DNA from: Opitutaceae bacterium
Lineage (GTDB): Bacteria; Verrucomicrobiota; Verrucomicrobiia; Opitutales; Opitutaceae
Direction: 5' to 3'
Length of the DNA: 64,000 bases
Assembly: GCA_027482185.1 (NCBI GenBank)
Contig: JAIXWF010000011.1
Coordinates: 186,001-250,000 of the forward strand
Numbering within the stretch: position 1 is the stretch's first letter; each line of letters starts with the position of its first letter. The translations under genes and the position numbers were made by a program. This document shows, in pieces, positions 52,709 to 63,159 of the stretch. The notes beneath the pieces are model-generated. The model was not told where the DNA came from. It made no database searches and saw only the letters and a list, made by a program, of their open reading frames with translations.

Positions 52709-55700
52709 TCAGGCGCGCCGCGCCGCGATCGCGCGGAACACCGCCTCGCCCGTCGCCGGCGAGGCCAGCGGCACCGGACCGGGCATCGATCCGAAACTCG
52801 CCACCGCATCGCGGATCGCCTCGCGCACCGCGAACGCCAGCATCAGCGGCGGTTCGCCGACCGCCTTGCTGCCGTGGATCGTGTTCGGCTGCGCGGCGTT
52901 CCGCAGCAGCGTGACGTTGAATTCCATCGGCGCGTCGCTGATTGCCGGGATCTGGTAGGTGCTCGCGCTGTGCGTCAGCAGCCGGCCCTTCGCATCCCAC
53001 TTCAGCTCCTCGCTCGTCAGCCAGCCCATGCCCTGCACGAAGCCGCCTTCGATCTGGCCGCGGTCGATGCCGGGGTTCAGCGAGTTGCCCACGTCGTGGA
53101 CGACGTCCGCCCGCCGCACGCGGGTCATGCCCGTGGCGCCGTCGACCTCGACCTCCGCCACCGCCGTGCCGCACGCGAAATAATGGAAGGGCCGGCCCTC
53201 GCCCTTGCTCCAGTCCCAGCCGATGCCCGGCGTGCGGTAGTAGCCCGTCGCCGCCAGTTGGATACGTTCGAGGTAGGCTTTGCCGCAGACCTGGGCAAAC
53301 GGCACGCGCCGGCCGTTGTCCTTGGCGCGCGCCTCGCCGCCGGCAAACGCGACCTGCTCCGGCGTCGTGCCGAGCATCGCCGCCGCCACCGGCGCCAACC
53401 GCTCCCGCAGCGTCGTGCAGGCCGCCGCCACCGCCATGCCGTTGAGGTCCGCGCCGCTCGACGCCGCCGTCGGCGACGTGTTCGGCACCTTGTCCGTCGC
53501 CGTCGGCATCACGCGGATCGCCGCGGCCGGGAGGCCGAGCTCGCGCATCGCCACGCCGATGATCTTGGCGTTGAGGCCCTGCCCCATCTCCGTGCCGCCG
53601 TGGTTCACCTGCACCGAACCGTCCGCGTAGATCAGCACGTAGGCGCCGGCCTGGTTGTAATGCGTCAACGTAAACGAAATTCCGAACTTCAGCGGCGTGA
53701 TCGCCAGCCCGCGCTTCACCCCGCGGTGCATCGCGTTCCAGATGTCGATCTCGCGCCGGCGCTCGTCGAACTTCGCCTCCGTCTTCGCCTGGTGCCAGAT
53801 CGCGAGCAGCCGGTTGTCGCCGATGTCCTCGCGGTAATGCGTCCGGTTCGTCTCGCCCGTGCCGTGGTAGAAATTCCGTTCGCGCACCGTCTCCGGCCGC
53901 TGGTCGCAGGTGCGCGCCACGCGGTCGACGATCTCCTCGATCACCAGCATGCCCTGCGGGCCGCCGAAACCGCGGAAGGCCGTGTGCGAGGTCGTGTTCG
54001 TCTTCGCCACGCGGCCCGTGAAATCCACCGCCGGCAGGTAGTACGCGTTGTCGAGGTGGAAGAGCGCGCGGTCCAGAATCGGCTGCGACAGGTCGAGCGA
54101 CCAGCCGCCGTCGGAAACAAGTTCGATCTTCGCGGCCAGCAGCCGGCCCTCGTCGTCGTGCCCGACCGAGAACTTCGCCAGGAACGGATGCCGCTTCCCG
54201 GTCAGCGCCAGATCGAGATCGCGGTCGAGCTGCACGCGCACCGGCCGGCCCGTCTTCACCGCCGCCAGCGCCACGTACGCCGCCCACGCATTGCCCTGCG
54301 TCTCCTTGCCGCCGAAACCGCCGCCCATGCGCGGTGCCTGCACCGTCACCTTGTGCCGCGCGACGTGCAGCACCTCCGCGACGATGGTCTGGATCTCCGA
54401 CGGATGCTGCGTCGACGAATGCACCGTCACCGCGCCGTCCTCGCCCGCCTCGGCCCACGCCGCGTGCGTCTCGAGATAGAAGTGCTCCTGGCCGCCGAAT
54501 TCGAATTCGCCGTCGAGCACCCGCGGCGCCGCCGCCAGCGCCGCCGCGCAGTCCCCTCGTTTCAACGAGTGCGGCTCCGTGTGGTAGCTGTCCGCCGCGA
54601 TCGCCGCTTTGATGCCGACCAGCGCCGACAGGGGCTCGTAGTCGACTTCGACCAACGCCGCTGCCGCGCGGCAGGCCGCGATGGATTCCCCTACGACCAA
54701 CGCCACGATCTGGCCGTGGAACTGCACTTCGTCCTTCGCCAGCAGCGGTTCGTCGTGGCGCACCGGACCCGAGTTGTTCTCGCCGGGAATATCCTCCGCC
54801 AGCAGCACGGTCGCGATGCCGGGCGCCCGGCGCGCCGCCGCCGCGTCCCGGCGCAGGATCTTCGCCCGCGCGTGCGGCGCCAGCACCGGCCACACGTCGA
54901 GCATCGGCCGGCGCTGGGCCGTGTCGTCGACGTACATCGCCCGCCCGGTCACGTGCCCCACGGCGCTCTCGTGCCGCAGCTGCCGCGAGGCCTCCGCCAC
55001 CGGCCACGGCGCGCTCGCCGCAAAGACCGGCGGCACATCGGCCACGAGGCTCTTCTCGCCGGCCGCGAATTTCTCCCACAGCGCGACGATCACGCCGCGG
55101 CGGTACTCCGCGCTGCCGCGCACGTCGTCGATCGGCGTGAATTCGTCCCGCAAAATCGCGGCCACCGCCGCGTGCGCCTCGGCCAGCGACTTGCCTTCGA
55201 TGGCCGCTTCCGCGCGCCGCGCGCGCACCGGCGTCGCCGCCACGCCGCCGTAGGCCAAACGCGCGCGCCGGACGATGCCGCCTTCGTCCGTATCGAGGCA
55301 AAACGCCCCCGCAACGATGCTGATGTCGAGCTCGCGGCGGTGGGACGCCTTCTGGAAATCCGCCCGCCGCGTCCAGCCGTGCGCCAGCACCGCCGCCGGC
55401 CGCGGCAGCACGACGGCCAGCATCACTTCGTCGGGCCGCAGCTGCGTCTGCCGGTACGCAGTGAAGAATTCCGCCAGTGGCAATATCCGCCGTCCCAGCG
55501 TCGAAGCGAGCACGACCTTCGCGTCCAGCGTCAGCAGGACGGGCGCGCTGTCGCCGATGGGCGACGCCGTCACCAAGTTGCCTCCGAGCGTCGCCCGGTT
55601 GCGGATTTGCCGCGCGGCAAAGACCCCGAGCATCTTGGCCAGCGACGGATACTCCTCCGCCAAAGTTTCCTCGATCGCGGTCAGCGTCACGGCGGCGCCG

Positions 55701-56512
55701 ATCGTCCATTCCGACCGCGTTGATTCGATCGCGATCAGCTCCGGCACCGCTTCCGTCGAGATCAGCACCGGGAACCGTTTGAACTTCTTGTTCAGCTCGA
55801 CGCCGATCTCCGTGGCGCCCGCGACCAATTTCGCTTCCGCGTATTTCTTCTTCAGCGCGAAGAGCTCGGCCAACGACGTCGGCCGGAAGAATCGGTCGCC
55901 GCCGCCCGTGTAGCCCACCGCCTCCGGCGCCGGCACCGGCGCCTGCAGCCGCGCGGCAAACGGATCCGCCGCCGGATCCGCCTGTTGCCGTTGCGCCAAC
56001 GCCGCCGTGAGCGCATCGCGGATCGGCCGGTAGCCCGTGCAGCGGCAAAGGTTGCCGCAAAGTTGGTCGTTGATCTGGCAACCTTCCTTCACCTCGGGCC
56101 GGTAGTACGCCTCGAACATCGAGACCACGAAGCCCGGCGTGCAGTACCCGCACTGCGAACCGAAATGGTCGACCATCGTCTGCTGCACCGGATGCAACGC
56201 GTTGCCCTGCGTCAGGCCCTCGACGGTCACGACTTCGCGTCCGGCAAACATCGGCAGCAACGCGATGCAGCTGTTGATCGCGCGATAGGTCGGCTGGCCG
56301 TCGGCTTTGCGTTCCACCAAGGCCACCGTGCACGCGCCGCAGTCGCCCTCGGCGCAACCGCACTTGCTGCCGGTCCGGCCGGAGTGTCGCAGCCAATCCA
56401 GCAGCGTCGTCGTGGCGGGCGCGCCCGTGACGCGCACGGCTTCCCCGTTGAGCGTGAACTCGAAGGTATCCGTCGTTCCCGTTCCCGGTGTCGCGACCGT
56501 GCTGTTGCTCAT
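52709..56512 (-). CDS. Xanthine dehydrogenase, single-chain (2Fe-2S, FAD and molybdenum domains)
   Basis: Oxidises hypoxanthine and xanthine to urate. One chain of 1267 residues carries all three parts, as in eukaryotic XDH; many bacteria split them. The first 2Fe-2S cluster is CGCAEGDCGACTVAL (about 51-61), the second QCGYCTPGFVVSMFEAY with NLCRCTGYRPI. The FAD domain (about 200-480) has KLVAGATEIGVELNKKFKRF and ATLGGNLVTASPIGD. The molybdopterin domain has GGFGGKETQ, TAFRGFGGPQGMLVIEEIVD and the catalytic Glu in SKAVGEPPLMLAFAV. No XdhC-type maturation gene is adjacent. It lies between the ureidoglycine hydrolase gene (52 bases) and the dehydrogenase gene (62 bases). Confidence 0.94.
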   Translation of the reverse strand: MSNSTVATPGTGTTDTFEFTLNGEAVRVTGAPATTTLLDWLRHSGRTGSKCGCAEGDCGACTVALVERKADGQPTYRAINSCIALLPMFAGREVVTVEGLTQGNALHPVQQTMVDHFGSQCGYCTPGFVVSMFEAYYRPEVKEGCQINDQLCGNLCRCTGYRPIRDALTAALAQRQQADPAADPFAARLQAPVPAPEAVGYTGGGDRFFRPTSLAELFALKKKYAEAKLVAGATEIGVELNKKFKRFPVLISTEAVPELIAIESTRSEWTIGAAVTLTAIEETLAEEYPSLAKMLGVFAARQIRNRATLGGNLVTASPIGDSAPVLLTLDAKVVLASTLGRRILPLAEFFTAYRQTQLRPDEVMLAVVLPRPAAVLAHGWTRRADFQKASHRRELDISIVAGAFCLDTDEGGIVRRARLAYGGVAATPVRARRAEAAIEGKSLAEAHAAVAAILRDEFTPIDDVRGSAEYRRGVIVALWEKFAAGEKSLVADVPPVFAASAPWPVAEASRQLRHESAVGHVTGRAMYVDDTAQRRPMLDVWPVLAPHARAKILRRDAAAARRAPGIATVLLAEDIPGENNSGPVRHDEPLLAKDEVQFHGQIVALVVGESIAACRAAAALVEVDYEPLSALVGIKAAIAADSYHTEPHSLKRGDCAAALAAAPRVLDGEFEFGGQEHFYLETHAAWAEAGEDGAVTVHSSTQHPSEIQTIVAEVLHVARHKVTVQAPRMGGGFGGKETQGNAWAAYVALAAVKTGRPVRVQLDRDLDLALTGKRHPFLAKFSVGHDDEGRLLAAKIELVSDGGWSLDLSQPILDRALFHLDNAYYLPAVDFTGRVAKTNTTSHTAFRGFGGPQGMLVIEEIVDRVARTCDQRPETVRERNFYHGTGETNRTHYREDIGDNRLLAIWHQAKTEAKFDERRREIDIWNAMHRGVKRGLAITPLKFGISFTLTHYNQAGAYVLIYADGSVQVNHGGTEMGQGLNAKIIGVAMRELGLPAAAIRVMPTATDKVPNTSPTAASSGADLNGMAVAAACTTLRERLAPVAAAMLGTTPEQVAFAGGEARAKDNGRRVPFAQVCGKAYLERIQLAATGYYRTPGIGWDWSKGEGRPFHYFACGTAVAEVEVDGATGMTRVRRADVVHDVGNSLNPGIDRGQIEGGFVQGMGWLTSEELKWDAKGRLLTHSASTYQIPAISDAPMEFNVTLLRNAAQPNTIHGSKAVGEPPLMLAFAVREAIRDAVASFGSMPGPVPLASPATGEAVFRAIAARRA

Positions 56513-56564
56513 GGGGCGAAAATGTCGGCCTGTCCGCGCGGCGCAAATCCCGCGCGGTCCGGGT

Positions 56565-57308
56565 TCAGAGGGCGGCGCGGTTGACGTCCTTGTAATAAAG
56601 GTAGCTCGCGGGCTGCTTGCCCATCGCGACGAACCACTGCGGGCAGTACGACGCCATCCAGATCACGTCGCCGGCCGCGACCGGATACCACGAATCCTCG
56701 AGCCGGTACACGCCTTGGCCCGCGAGCATCAGCAGGCCGTGCTCCATGACGTGCGTCTCGACAAACGGCAGCGTCGCGCCCGGTTGGTACGTGAAGATGT
56801 TCATCGCCAGATCGAACTCCGGCACATCCGGCAGCAGCACCTGCAGCCGCGCATCCGGGTCGCCGAGGAAGGGCTCGCCTTTCACGTCGCGCGCATCGCC
56901 GATCACCGCCGCCGGCGCCGCGATCCCCGGCGCACTTGCATAGGCTTTCTGGAACAGCGTCAGCCGCGTGCCGGCCTTCGGCGCGGTGAACGTCCACGCC
57001 GTGCCCGCGGGCGCGAAGAAATATCCGCCCGGCCCCAGTTTCTCCTTCTTGCCGCCGAGGGTGAGCGTGCCGCCGCCGGTCTCGACGTAGCCCGCCGTCT
57101 CCGTGCCGTCGGCCGGATACTCCGCGCGGCCGCCCGCCGCGAAGGTGATCAGCACCTGCGCGAACCGCGCGCCCATCGTCGGGTTGATCAGCGTCACGGG
57201 CGTCGCGCCCGCGATCCCGGGAATCATGCTCTTCACGTGCCCGTCGGGCGCGATCAGCGCATGGCGGGCGGCAACACGGGTGCGGGTCTGGCCGTAGGGA
57301 AGCGTCAT
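56565..57308 (-). CDS. allE: (S)-ureidoglycine aminohydrolase
   Basis: Bicupin enzyme that releases ammonia from (S)-ureidoglycine, giving (S)-ureidoglycolate, after allantoate amidohydrolase. It has 247 residues. Start MTLPYGQTRTRVAARHALIA and GHVKSMIPGIAGATPVTLIN are family-typical. Cupin 1 lies at about 55-120 (GGRAEYPADGTETAGYVETG, LGPGGYFFAPAGTAWTF). Cupin 2 lies at about 170-240, with the metal-binding set in FVETHVMEHGLLMLAGQGVY and DVIWMASYCPQWF. It lies 17 bases after allantoinase. All expected Mn ligands (Glu, His, His, Gln) appear present. Confidence 0.92.
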   Translation of the reverse strand: MTLPYGQTRTRVAARHALIAPDGHVKSMIPGIAGATPVTLINPTMGARFAQVLITFAAGGRAEYPADGTETAGYVETGGGTLTLGGKKEKLGPGGYFFAPAGTAWTFTAPKAGTRLTLFQKAYASAPGIAAPAAVIGDARDVKGEPFLGDPDARLQVLLPDVPEFDLAMNIFTYQPGATLPFVETHVMEHGLLMLAGQGVYRLEDSWYPVAAGDVIWMASYCPQWFVAMGKQPASYLYYKDVNRAAL

Positions 57309-57325
57309 GGTAAATCGGGAAACGT

Positions 57326-58690
57326 TCAGGTCGCGCCGGGCCTCAGGAACTTGCCCGGCGGCGGCAGGTTGACGAGCCGGCCGGCCGCATAGACCGGATG
57401 GCCGCGCACGTAGGTATCGGTGATCCGGGTCCGGTTGGGCCGGCCGGTGTAGGCGCTGATCCGGTGCCGCGTCCAGAGGTCGTCCGCCGCGATCTTCTGC
57501 GGCCGGCCGAAATCGATCAGCGAGAAATCCGCGTCCTGCCCCACCGCCAACGTGCCCTTGCAGCCGTCGAGGCGGAAGCGCCGCGCGACGTTCCGCGCGA
57601 GCAGCGCCGCGAAGCGCGGCAGATCCTTCTCCGCCGTGTCCGCGATTTCCGAAAGGAGCAATTGCGCGCCGTGCTGCACGCCGCCGATGCCGCCCCAGAT
57701 CGCGAAAAAGTCCGGCGAGGTCTTCAGTTCCATCGGCGCCGGCGAATGGTCCGACCCGATCGTGTGGATGCGTCCCGCCCGCAGATCGGCCCACAGCGCC
57801 TGGCGCCGTTTCTCGTCGCGGATCGGCGGCGCGCACTTCGCCGCCGCGCCGATCTTCGCCACGTCCTTGTCGTTCAGCAGCAGGTAGTGCGGGCAGGTCT
57901 CGGCCGTGACGTCGATGCGCTGGTCGCGCGCCGTCTCGACGAGCGCGACGCCCTCGGGGCTGCTCACGTGCACAATGTGCAGCGCGCAGCCGGTTTCGCC
58001 GGCCAGCTCCGTTGCCGTGCGGATCGCCTCGAGTTCGACTTCGACAGGTCGCGACGCGAGCCAGGCCGCGGCGTCCGCCTTGCCCTTCGCTTTCTGCACC
58101 GCCGTGAACTTCGCCGCCAGAGCGTCGTCCTCCGCGTGAACCGCCACGATGAGCCCGAGTTTCGCCGCGCGCTTCATGCCTTCGCGCAAAGTCTTCGTAT
58201 CGACGTGCGGGAAACTGGCGATGCCGCTGTTCGACATGAACGCCTTCAGCCCGATCGCGCCCGCGTCCCGCAGGGCGGCGAGCTTGTCGAGGTTCAGCGG
58301 CGTGAGCCCGCCCCAGAGCGCGAAATCGACGCAGGACAATTCTTCCGCGAGGCGCCGTTTCTCCCGCAGCGCCGCGGCGTCGAGCACCGGCGGTTCGGAA
58401 TTGAGCGGCATGTCGAAGAACATCGTCCCGCCGCCGGTCGCCAGCGCCGCTGAGCCGGACGCCAGGCCCTCCCACTCCGCGCGGCCGGGCTCGTTGAAAT
58501 GCACGTGCGCGTCGATCAGGCCGGGAAACACATAGCGTCCGTCCGCCTCGAGCACGGTCGCGGCCGGTTCCTCGACCCGCGGCGCGATCTTCACCACGCG
58601 GCCCTCGAGCACAGCGAGTTCGGCTTCGACGATGCCGTCGGGCGTTACGAGGCGTCCTCCGCGGACCAGAAGATCCAGTTCGTTGATCAT
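57326..58690 (-). CDS. allB: Allantoinase
   Basis: Metal-dependent amidohydrolase opening the allantoin ring to allantoate. It has 454 residues. Motifs are GLIDAHVHFNEPGRAEWEGL (first metal His pair), the carboxylated Lys in GAIGLKAFMSNSG, HAEDDALAAKF, HIVHVSSPEG, TAETCPHYLLL and the Asp in TIGSDHSPAP. These distinguish it from dihydropyrimidinase (no GxxDxHTH variant and shorter C-terminus). Its ATG overlaps the upstream allC stop by 4 bases. Confidence 0.95.
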   Translation of the reverse strand: MINELDLLVRGGRLVTPDGIVEAELAVLEGRVVKIAPRVEEPAATVLEADGRYVFPGLIDAHVHFNEPGRAEWEGLASGSAALATGGGTMFFDMPLNSEPPVLDAAALREKRRLAEELSCVDFALWGGLTPLNLDKLAALRDAGAIGLKAFMSNSGIASFPHVDTKTLREGMKRAAKLGLIVAVHAEDDALAAKFTAVQKAKGKADAAAWLASRPVEVELEAIRTATELAGETGCALHIVHVSSPEGVALVETARDQRIDVTAETCPHYLLLNDKDVAKIGAAAKCAPPIRDEKRRQALWADLRAGRIHTIGSDHSPAPMELKTSPDFFAIWGGIGGVQHGAQLLLSEIADTAEKDLPRFAALLARNVARRFRLDGCKGTLAVGQDADFSLIDFGRPQKIAADDLWTRHRISAYTGRPNRTRITDTYVRGHPVYAAGRLVNLPPPGKFLRPGAT

Positions 58691-59913
58691 GCGTTCCGCA
58701 ACTGGCTGAGGAATTCGACCGTGACCCGCAAGGCCGCATCGAGATCGGCCGGCGCCGCGTACTCGTCCGGGTGGTGGCTGAGGCCCTCGCGGCAACGCAC
58801 GAAGAGCATCGCGGCGTCGGTCAGGCCGGCCATCACGACGGCGTCGTGGCCCGCCCCGCTGACCAACTCGAGATTGCGTCCCTGCACCGTTTGCACCGCC
58901 GCGCCGAGGGCGCGCCGCAGCGCCGGCGCGCAGGCGACCGCGCCGTTGTCCTGCGTGACTTCCCACGCTTTATCGAGCCGGCGCCGCCGCGCGATCCCGT
59001 CCGCCGCCGCCAGCAATTGCCGCAACGCCTTCGTCCGCGCCGCGTCGCGCGCGTGCCGCACATCCAACGACAATACGACCTCGCCCGGGATCACGTTCGG
59101 CGCCCCCGGTTTGACCTGCAGCGTGCCCACCGTGGCCACAAGCCCCGGCACCGCCCGCGCCAACGCCTCCGCCGCCAGCACGACTTCCGCCGCGCCGGCG
59201 AGCGCGTCGCGCCGCAGCGCCATCGGCGTCGTGCCCGCATGGCCGGCCTTGCCGCGCAAGGTCAGCCGCCCGCGGGTCTGCCCCGCGATCGCCGACACCG
59301 TGCCGACCGCCAATCCCTCGGCCTCGAGCACCGGGCCCTGCTCGATGTGGACTTCAAAGTAACCCAACAGATCGCTTTGCCGGTGGGCGGCTACGGGCAA
59401 TTTCCAAGGTGCGCCGGCTAAGGTTTCGAGCGCGGCGCGCACGCTCACGCCGGCGGCATCCTTGAACGCGAGGTCCGCGGCGCGCAGTTGGCCGCTGTAG
59501 CCCTTGCTCCCGAGGTACGCGCTGGCGAACCGCACGCCCTCCTCTTCCGCAAAGCCGATGACCTCCACGGCAAAGGGCAGCGCGACCTTGCGCCGCTGCA
59601 ATTCCTGCAAAGCCAAGATCGGCAGCAGCACGCCGAGCGGGCCGTCGAACCGGCCGGCATCGCGCACCGTGTCCAGATGCGAACCGACCAACAGCGTCTT
59701 CGCGCCCGGCGTCGGCCCTTCGAGCCGGCCGATCAGATTGCCGACGCGGTCCTCGCGCACGGCCAGTCCGGTCGCCTGCATCCAACGTCCGACCTGGGCG
59801 TTGGCCCGGCGCATGGCCGGCGAGAGAAACGTGCGGGTGAGCCGGCCCGGTTCGTCGGAGATCTGCCCGAGTTCGTCGAGCCAGCGGACCAATTGGCGCG
59901 TCGCGGCGAGCAT
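58687..59913 (-). CDS. allC: Allantoate amidohydrolase (M20 family)
   Basis: Hydrolyses allantoate to (S)-ureidoglycine, CO2 and ammonia. It has 408 residues. Metal motifs are LLVGSHLDTVRDAGRFDGPL and GFAEEEGVRFASAYLGSKGY; HIEQGPVLEAEG and a dimerisation domain (TVSAIAGQTRGRLTLRGKAG, HAGTTPM) are also present; the C-terminal LVSGAGHDAV gives the last His ligand. The same family includes ureidoglycolate amidohydrolases and N-carbamoyl amino-acid hydrolases; the neighbours make AllC most likely, and it might cover the missing ureidoglycolate step. It overlaps allantoinase by 4 bases. Confidence 0.91.
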   Translation of the reverse strand: MLAATRQLVRWLDELGQISDEPGRLTRTFLSPAMRRANAQVGRWMQATGLAVREDRVGNLIGRLEGPTPGAKTLLVGSHLDTVRDAGRFDGPLGVLLPILALQELQRRKVALPFAVEVIGFAEEEGVRFASAYLGSKGYSGQLRAADLAFKDAAGVSVRAALETLAGAPWKLPVAAHRQSDLLGYFEVHIEQGPVLEAEGLAVGTVSAIAGQTRGRLTLRGKAGHAGTTPMALRRDALAGAAEVVLAAEALARAVPGLVATVGTLQVKPGAPNVIPGEVVLSLDVRHARDAARTKALRQLLAAADGIARRRRLDKAWEVTQDNGAVACAPALRRALGAAVQTVQGRNLELVSGAGHDAVVMAGLTDAAMLFVRCREGLSHHPDEYAAPADLDAALRVTVEFLSQLRNA

Positions 59914-59916
59914 GGT

Positions 59917-60261
59917 TCAGCTGCCGCGGTAAGTGCTGAACGCGAACGGCGTCACCAGCAACGGCACGTGGTACCCCGCCGCCGGATCGAAGATCGTGAA
60001 ACGGATCGGCACCTCGTCGAGAAACGGCGACGCCGCGCCGTGGGCCTCGAAGTAGGCGCGCACATGGAACACGAGTTCGTATTCGCCGGCCGCCATTTCC
60101 GCTTCCGCCAACACCGGCGCGTCGGTGCGGCCGTCGGCGTTCGTCACGACGGTTTTCAGCCGGACCGGCGCGACGCCGCGCCGCCACAGCTCGATCGTCA
60201 TGCCGGGCGCGGGCTTGCCGGATGTGAGGTCGAGGACGTGGGTGCTGAGTTTGGCGGGCAT
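59917..60261 (-). CDS. uraH: 5-hydroxyisourate hydrolase (transthyretin-related)
   Basis: Hydrolyses 5-hydroxyisourate, the urate oxidase product, to OHCU. It has 114 residues, the normal length. The N-terminal motif [18 protein letters not shown] (His) is present, with GRTDAPV, the central Arg and the C-terminal signature YRGS (FAFSTYRGS), which separates true HIU hydrolases from transthyretin. It ends 3 bases before the allC start. The pathway enzyme making its substrate is not seen in the window. Confidence 0.96.
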   Translation of the reverse strand: MPAKLSTHVLDLTSGKPAPGMTIELWRRGVAPVRLKTVVTNADGRTDAPVLAEAEMAAGEYELVFHVRAYFEAHGAASPFLDEVPIRFTIFDPAAGYHVPLLVTPFAFSTYRGS

Positions 60262-60336
60262 GGGTAGATCAGTAGCCGGGGAAGCCGCGGCGGGACAGGG
60301 CCAAATTTAGCGCCCGGTCCCGGCAGCGGAAAAAGT

Positions 60337-60848
60337 TCACGGCCCCCGCAGGCAATCCTCCAGGCGCAGCCGCGCGATCTTCTCGATCTCGCCGAGGGCG
60401 GCGGCGAACTCCGTATCGGCATCGTGGTGACGCCGCGCCTCCATGGCCGCGAGGATGGCGGATTTGTGGTTGAGCCGGGCGCAGATGATGAACGGGAAAC
60501 CGAAGCGTTCGAGGTAGGCCGCGTTGAGCGTCTGGATGCGGGCAATTTCCTCGGCGGCCAGGGCATTGAGTCCGGCGGCGGCCTGCTCGCGCGTCGATTC
60601 GGCGGTGAGGCGGTTCTGCTGCGCGAGGCGGCCGGCCAAATCGGGATGCGCCCGGATCAACGCGAGCTGCCGGTCGCGGCCCGCCGCGCGCATCGTCGCG
60701 CAAAGGGCGGCGTGGAGGTGGTCGGCGTCGCGGAACGGCCGCTGCGGCCACGTCTCGTCCGCCACCCAGGGCGAATGTTCGAAGAGATGCCCCAGCCGCG
60801 CGACGAAGGCCGCGCGGTCGAGGGCGTTGAGTTCGGCCAGCGTCGGCA

Positions 60849-60849
<1 letters not shown>
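60337..60849 (-). CDS. uraD: OHCU decarboxylase
   Basis: 2-oxo-4-hydroxy-4-carboxy-5-ureidoimidazoline decarboxylase, giving (S)-allantoin. It has 170 residues, all-helical. Motifs are FVARLGHLFEHSPWVADETW, the catalytic His in IRAHPDLAG, LTAESTREQAAAGLNALAAE and FGFPFIICARLNHKSAILAA (Glu/Arg set). The ATG shares a base with the malate synthase stop (TGATG at 60851-60847), so translation is coupled; longer frames upstream run through the malate synthase gene. It lies 75 bases before uraH. Confidence 0.95.
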
Positions 60850-62438
<1,589 letters not shown>

Positions 62439-62448
62439 GGTGAAGGGT

Positions 62449-62458
62449 TAACGCGTTA
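62449..62458. promoter_or_regulatory. Palindrome TAACGCGTTA upstream of aceB, possible operator
   Basis: Perfect 10-base palindrome 10 bases upstream of the malate synthase start, in the 142-base divergent gap shared with guanine deaminase. It is well placed to control the purine operon, but short enough to occur by chance. Confidence 0.3.
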
Positions 62459-62580
62459 GCAGCCCGGAGGCCAAATCCCAAAAATCGGCGGTCCAGACTT
62501 CCGCCAAAATCACCAGCACGCCGGCGCGATTCGGCGTTGTCACGCCCCCGGCCGCGACCCAGCCTCCGCGCCGCATTGCC

Positions 62581-63051
62581 ATGAGCGCCGAACTTTTCAT
62601 GCGGGAAGCCATCAAGGAAGCGGACGCCGGCCTGCGCGGCGGGCGCGGCGGGCCCTTCGGCTGCGTCATCGTGCGCAAGGGCGAGATCGTCGCGCGCGGC
62701 AACAACCGCGTCACTTCCACCAACGACCCCACCGCCCACGCCGAGGTCACCGCGATCCGCGAGGCCTGCGCCGCGCTCAAGACCTTCCAACTCGACGACT
62801 GCGAGCTCTACACGAGCTGCGAACCCTGCCCGATGTGTCTCGCCGCCATCTACTGGGCGCGCATCCCGCGGGTCTTCTACGGCAACACCCGCGGCGACGC
62901 CGCGGCCATCGGCTTCGACGACGACTTCATCTACCAACAGATTCCGCTGCCGCCCGAGCAACGCGCCATCGCCATGCAGCCGCTGCTGCGCGACGAGGCC
63001 CTCGGCACCTTCAAGGCCTGGCAGGCGAAGTCGGACAAAGTCCGGTACTGA
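62581..63051 (+). CDS. guaD: Guanine deaminase (cytidine deaminase-like fold)
   Basis: Zinc enzyme converting guanine to xanthine. Its 156 residues match the Bacillus-type GuaD. Zinc ligands and catalytic Glu are in PTAHAEVTAIREAC (HAE) and SCEPCPMCLAAIYWAR (PCxxC). RGGRGGPFGCVIVRKGEIVA and the C-terminal LGTFKAWQAKSDKVRY fit GuaD rather than tRNA adenosine deaminase. It is divergent from the ureide operon whose xanthine dehydrogenase would use its product. No Shine-Dalgarno is visible. Confidence 0.93.
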   Translation: MSAELFMREAIKEADAGLRGGRGGPFGCVIVRKGEIVARGNNRVTSTNDPTAHAEVTAIREACAALKTFQLDDCELYTSCEPCPMCLAAIYWARIPRVFYGNTRGDAAAIGFDDDFIYQQIPLPPEQRAIAMQPLLRDEALGTFKAWQAKSDKVRY

Positions 63052-63159
63052 AATCGCCGATACCGCGGGCCCGGCGCCGCCCGCCCGCCCGGCGCGATCC
63101 GCCGAAACGGGCTCGCAATTCCCGCGCGGCCCGCATGCTCGGGCGCAGTCTTTCGCCCC

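Noticed and set aside
52653-56546. Minus-strand frame of 1297 codons over the xanthine dehydrogenase locus
   Set aside because: Gly/Ala/Arg-rich shadow in another frame; the 1267-residue frame carries all cofactor motifs.
62439-62580. Purine riboswitch ahead of the purine operon or guaD
   Set aside because: The 142-base divergent gap shows no conserved purine aptamer core that I could recognise.
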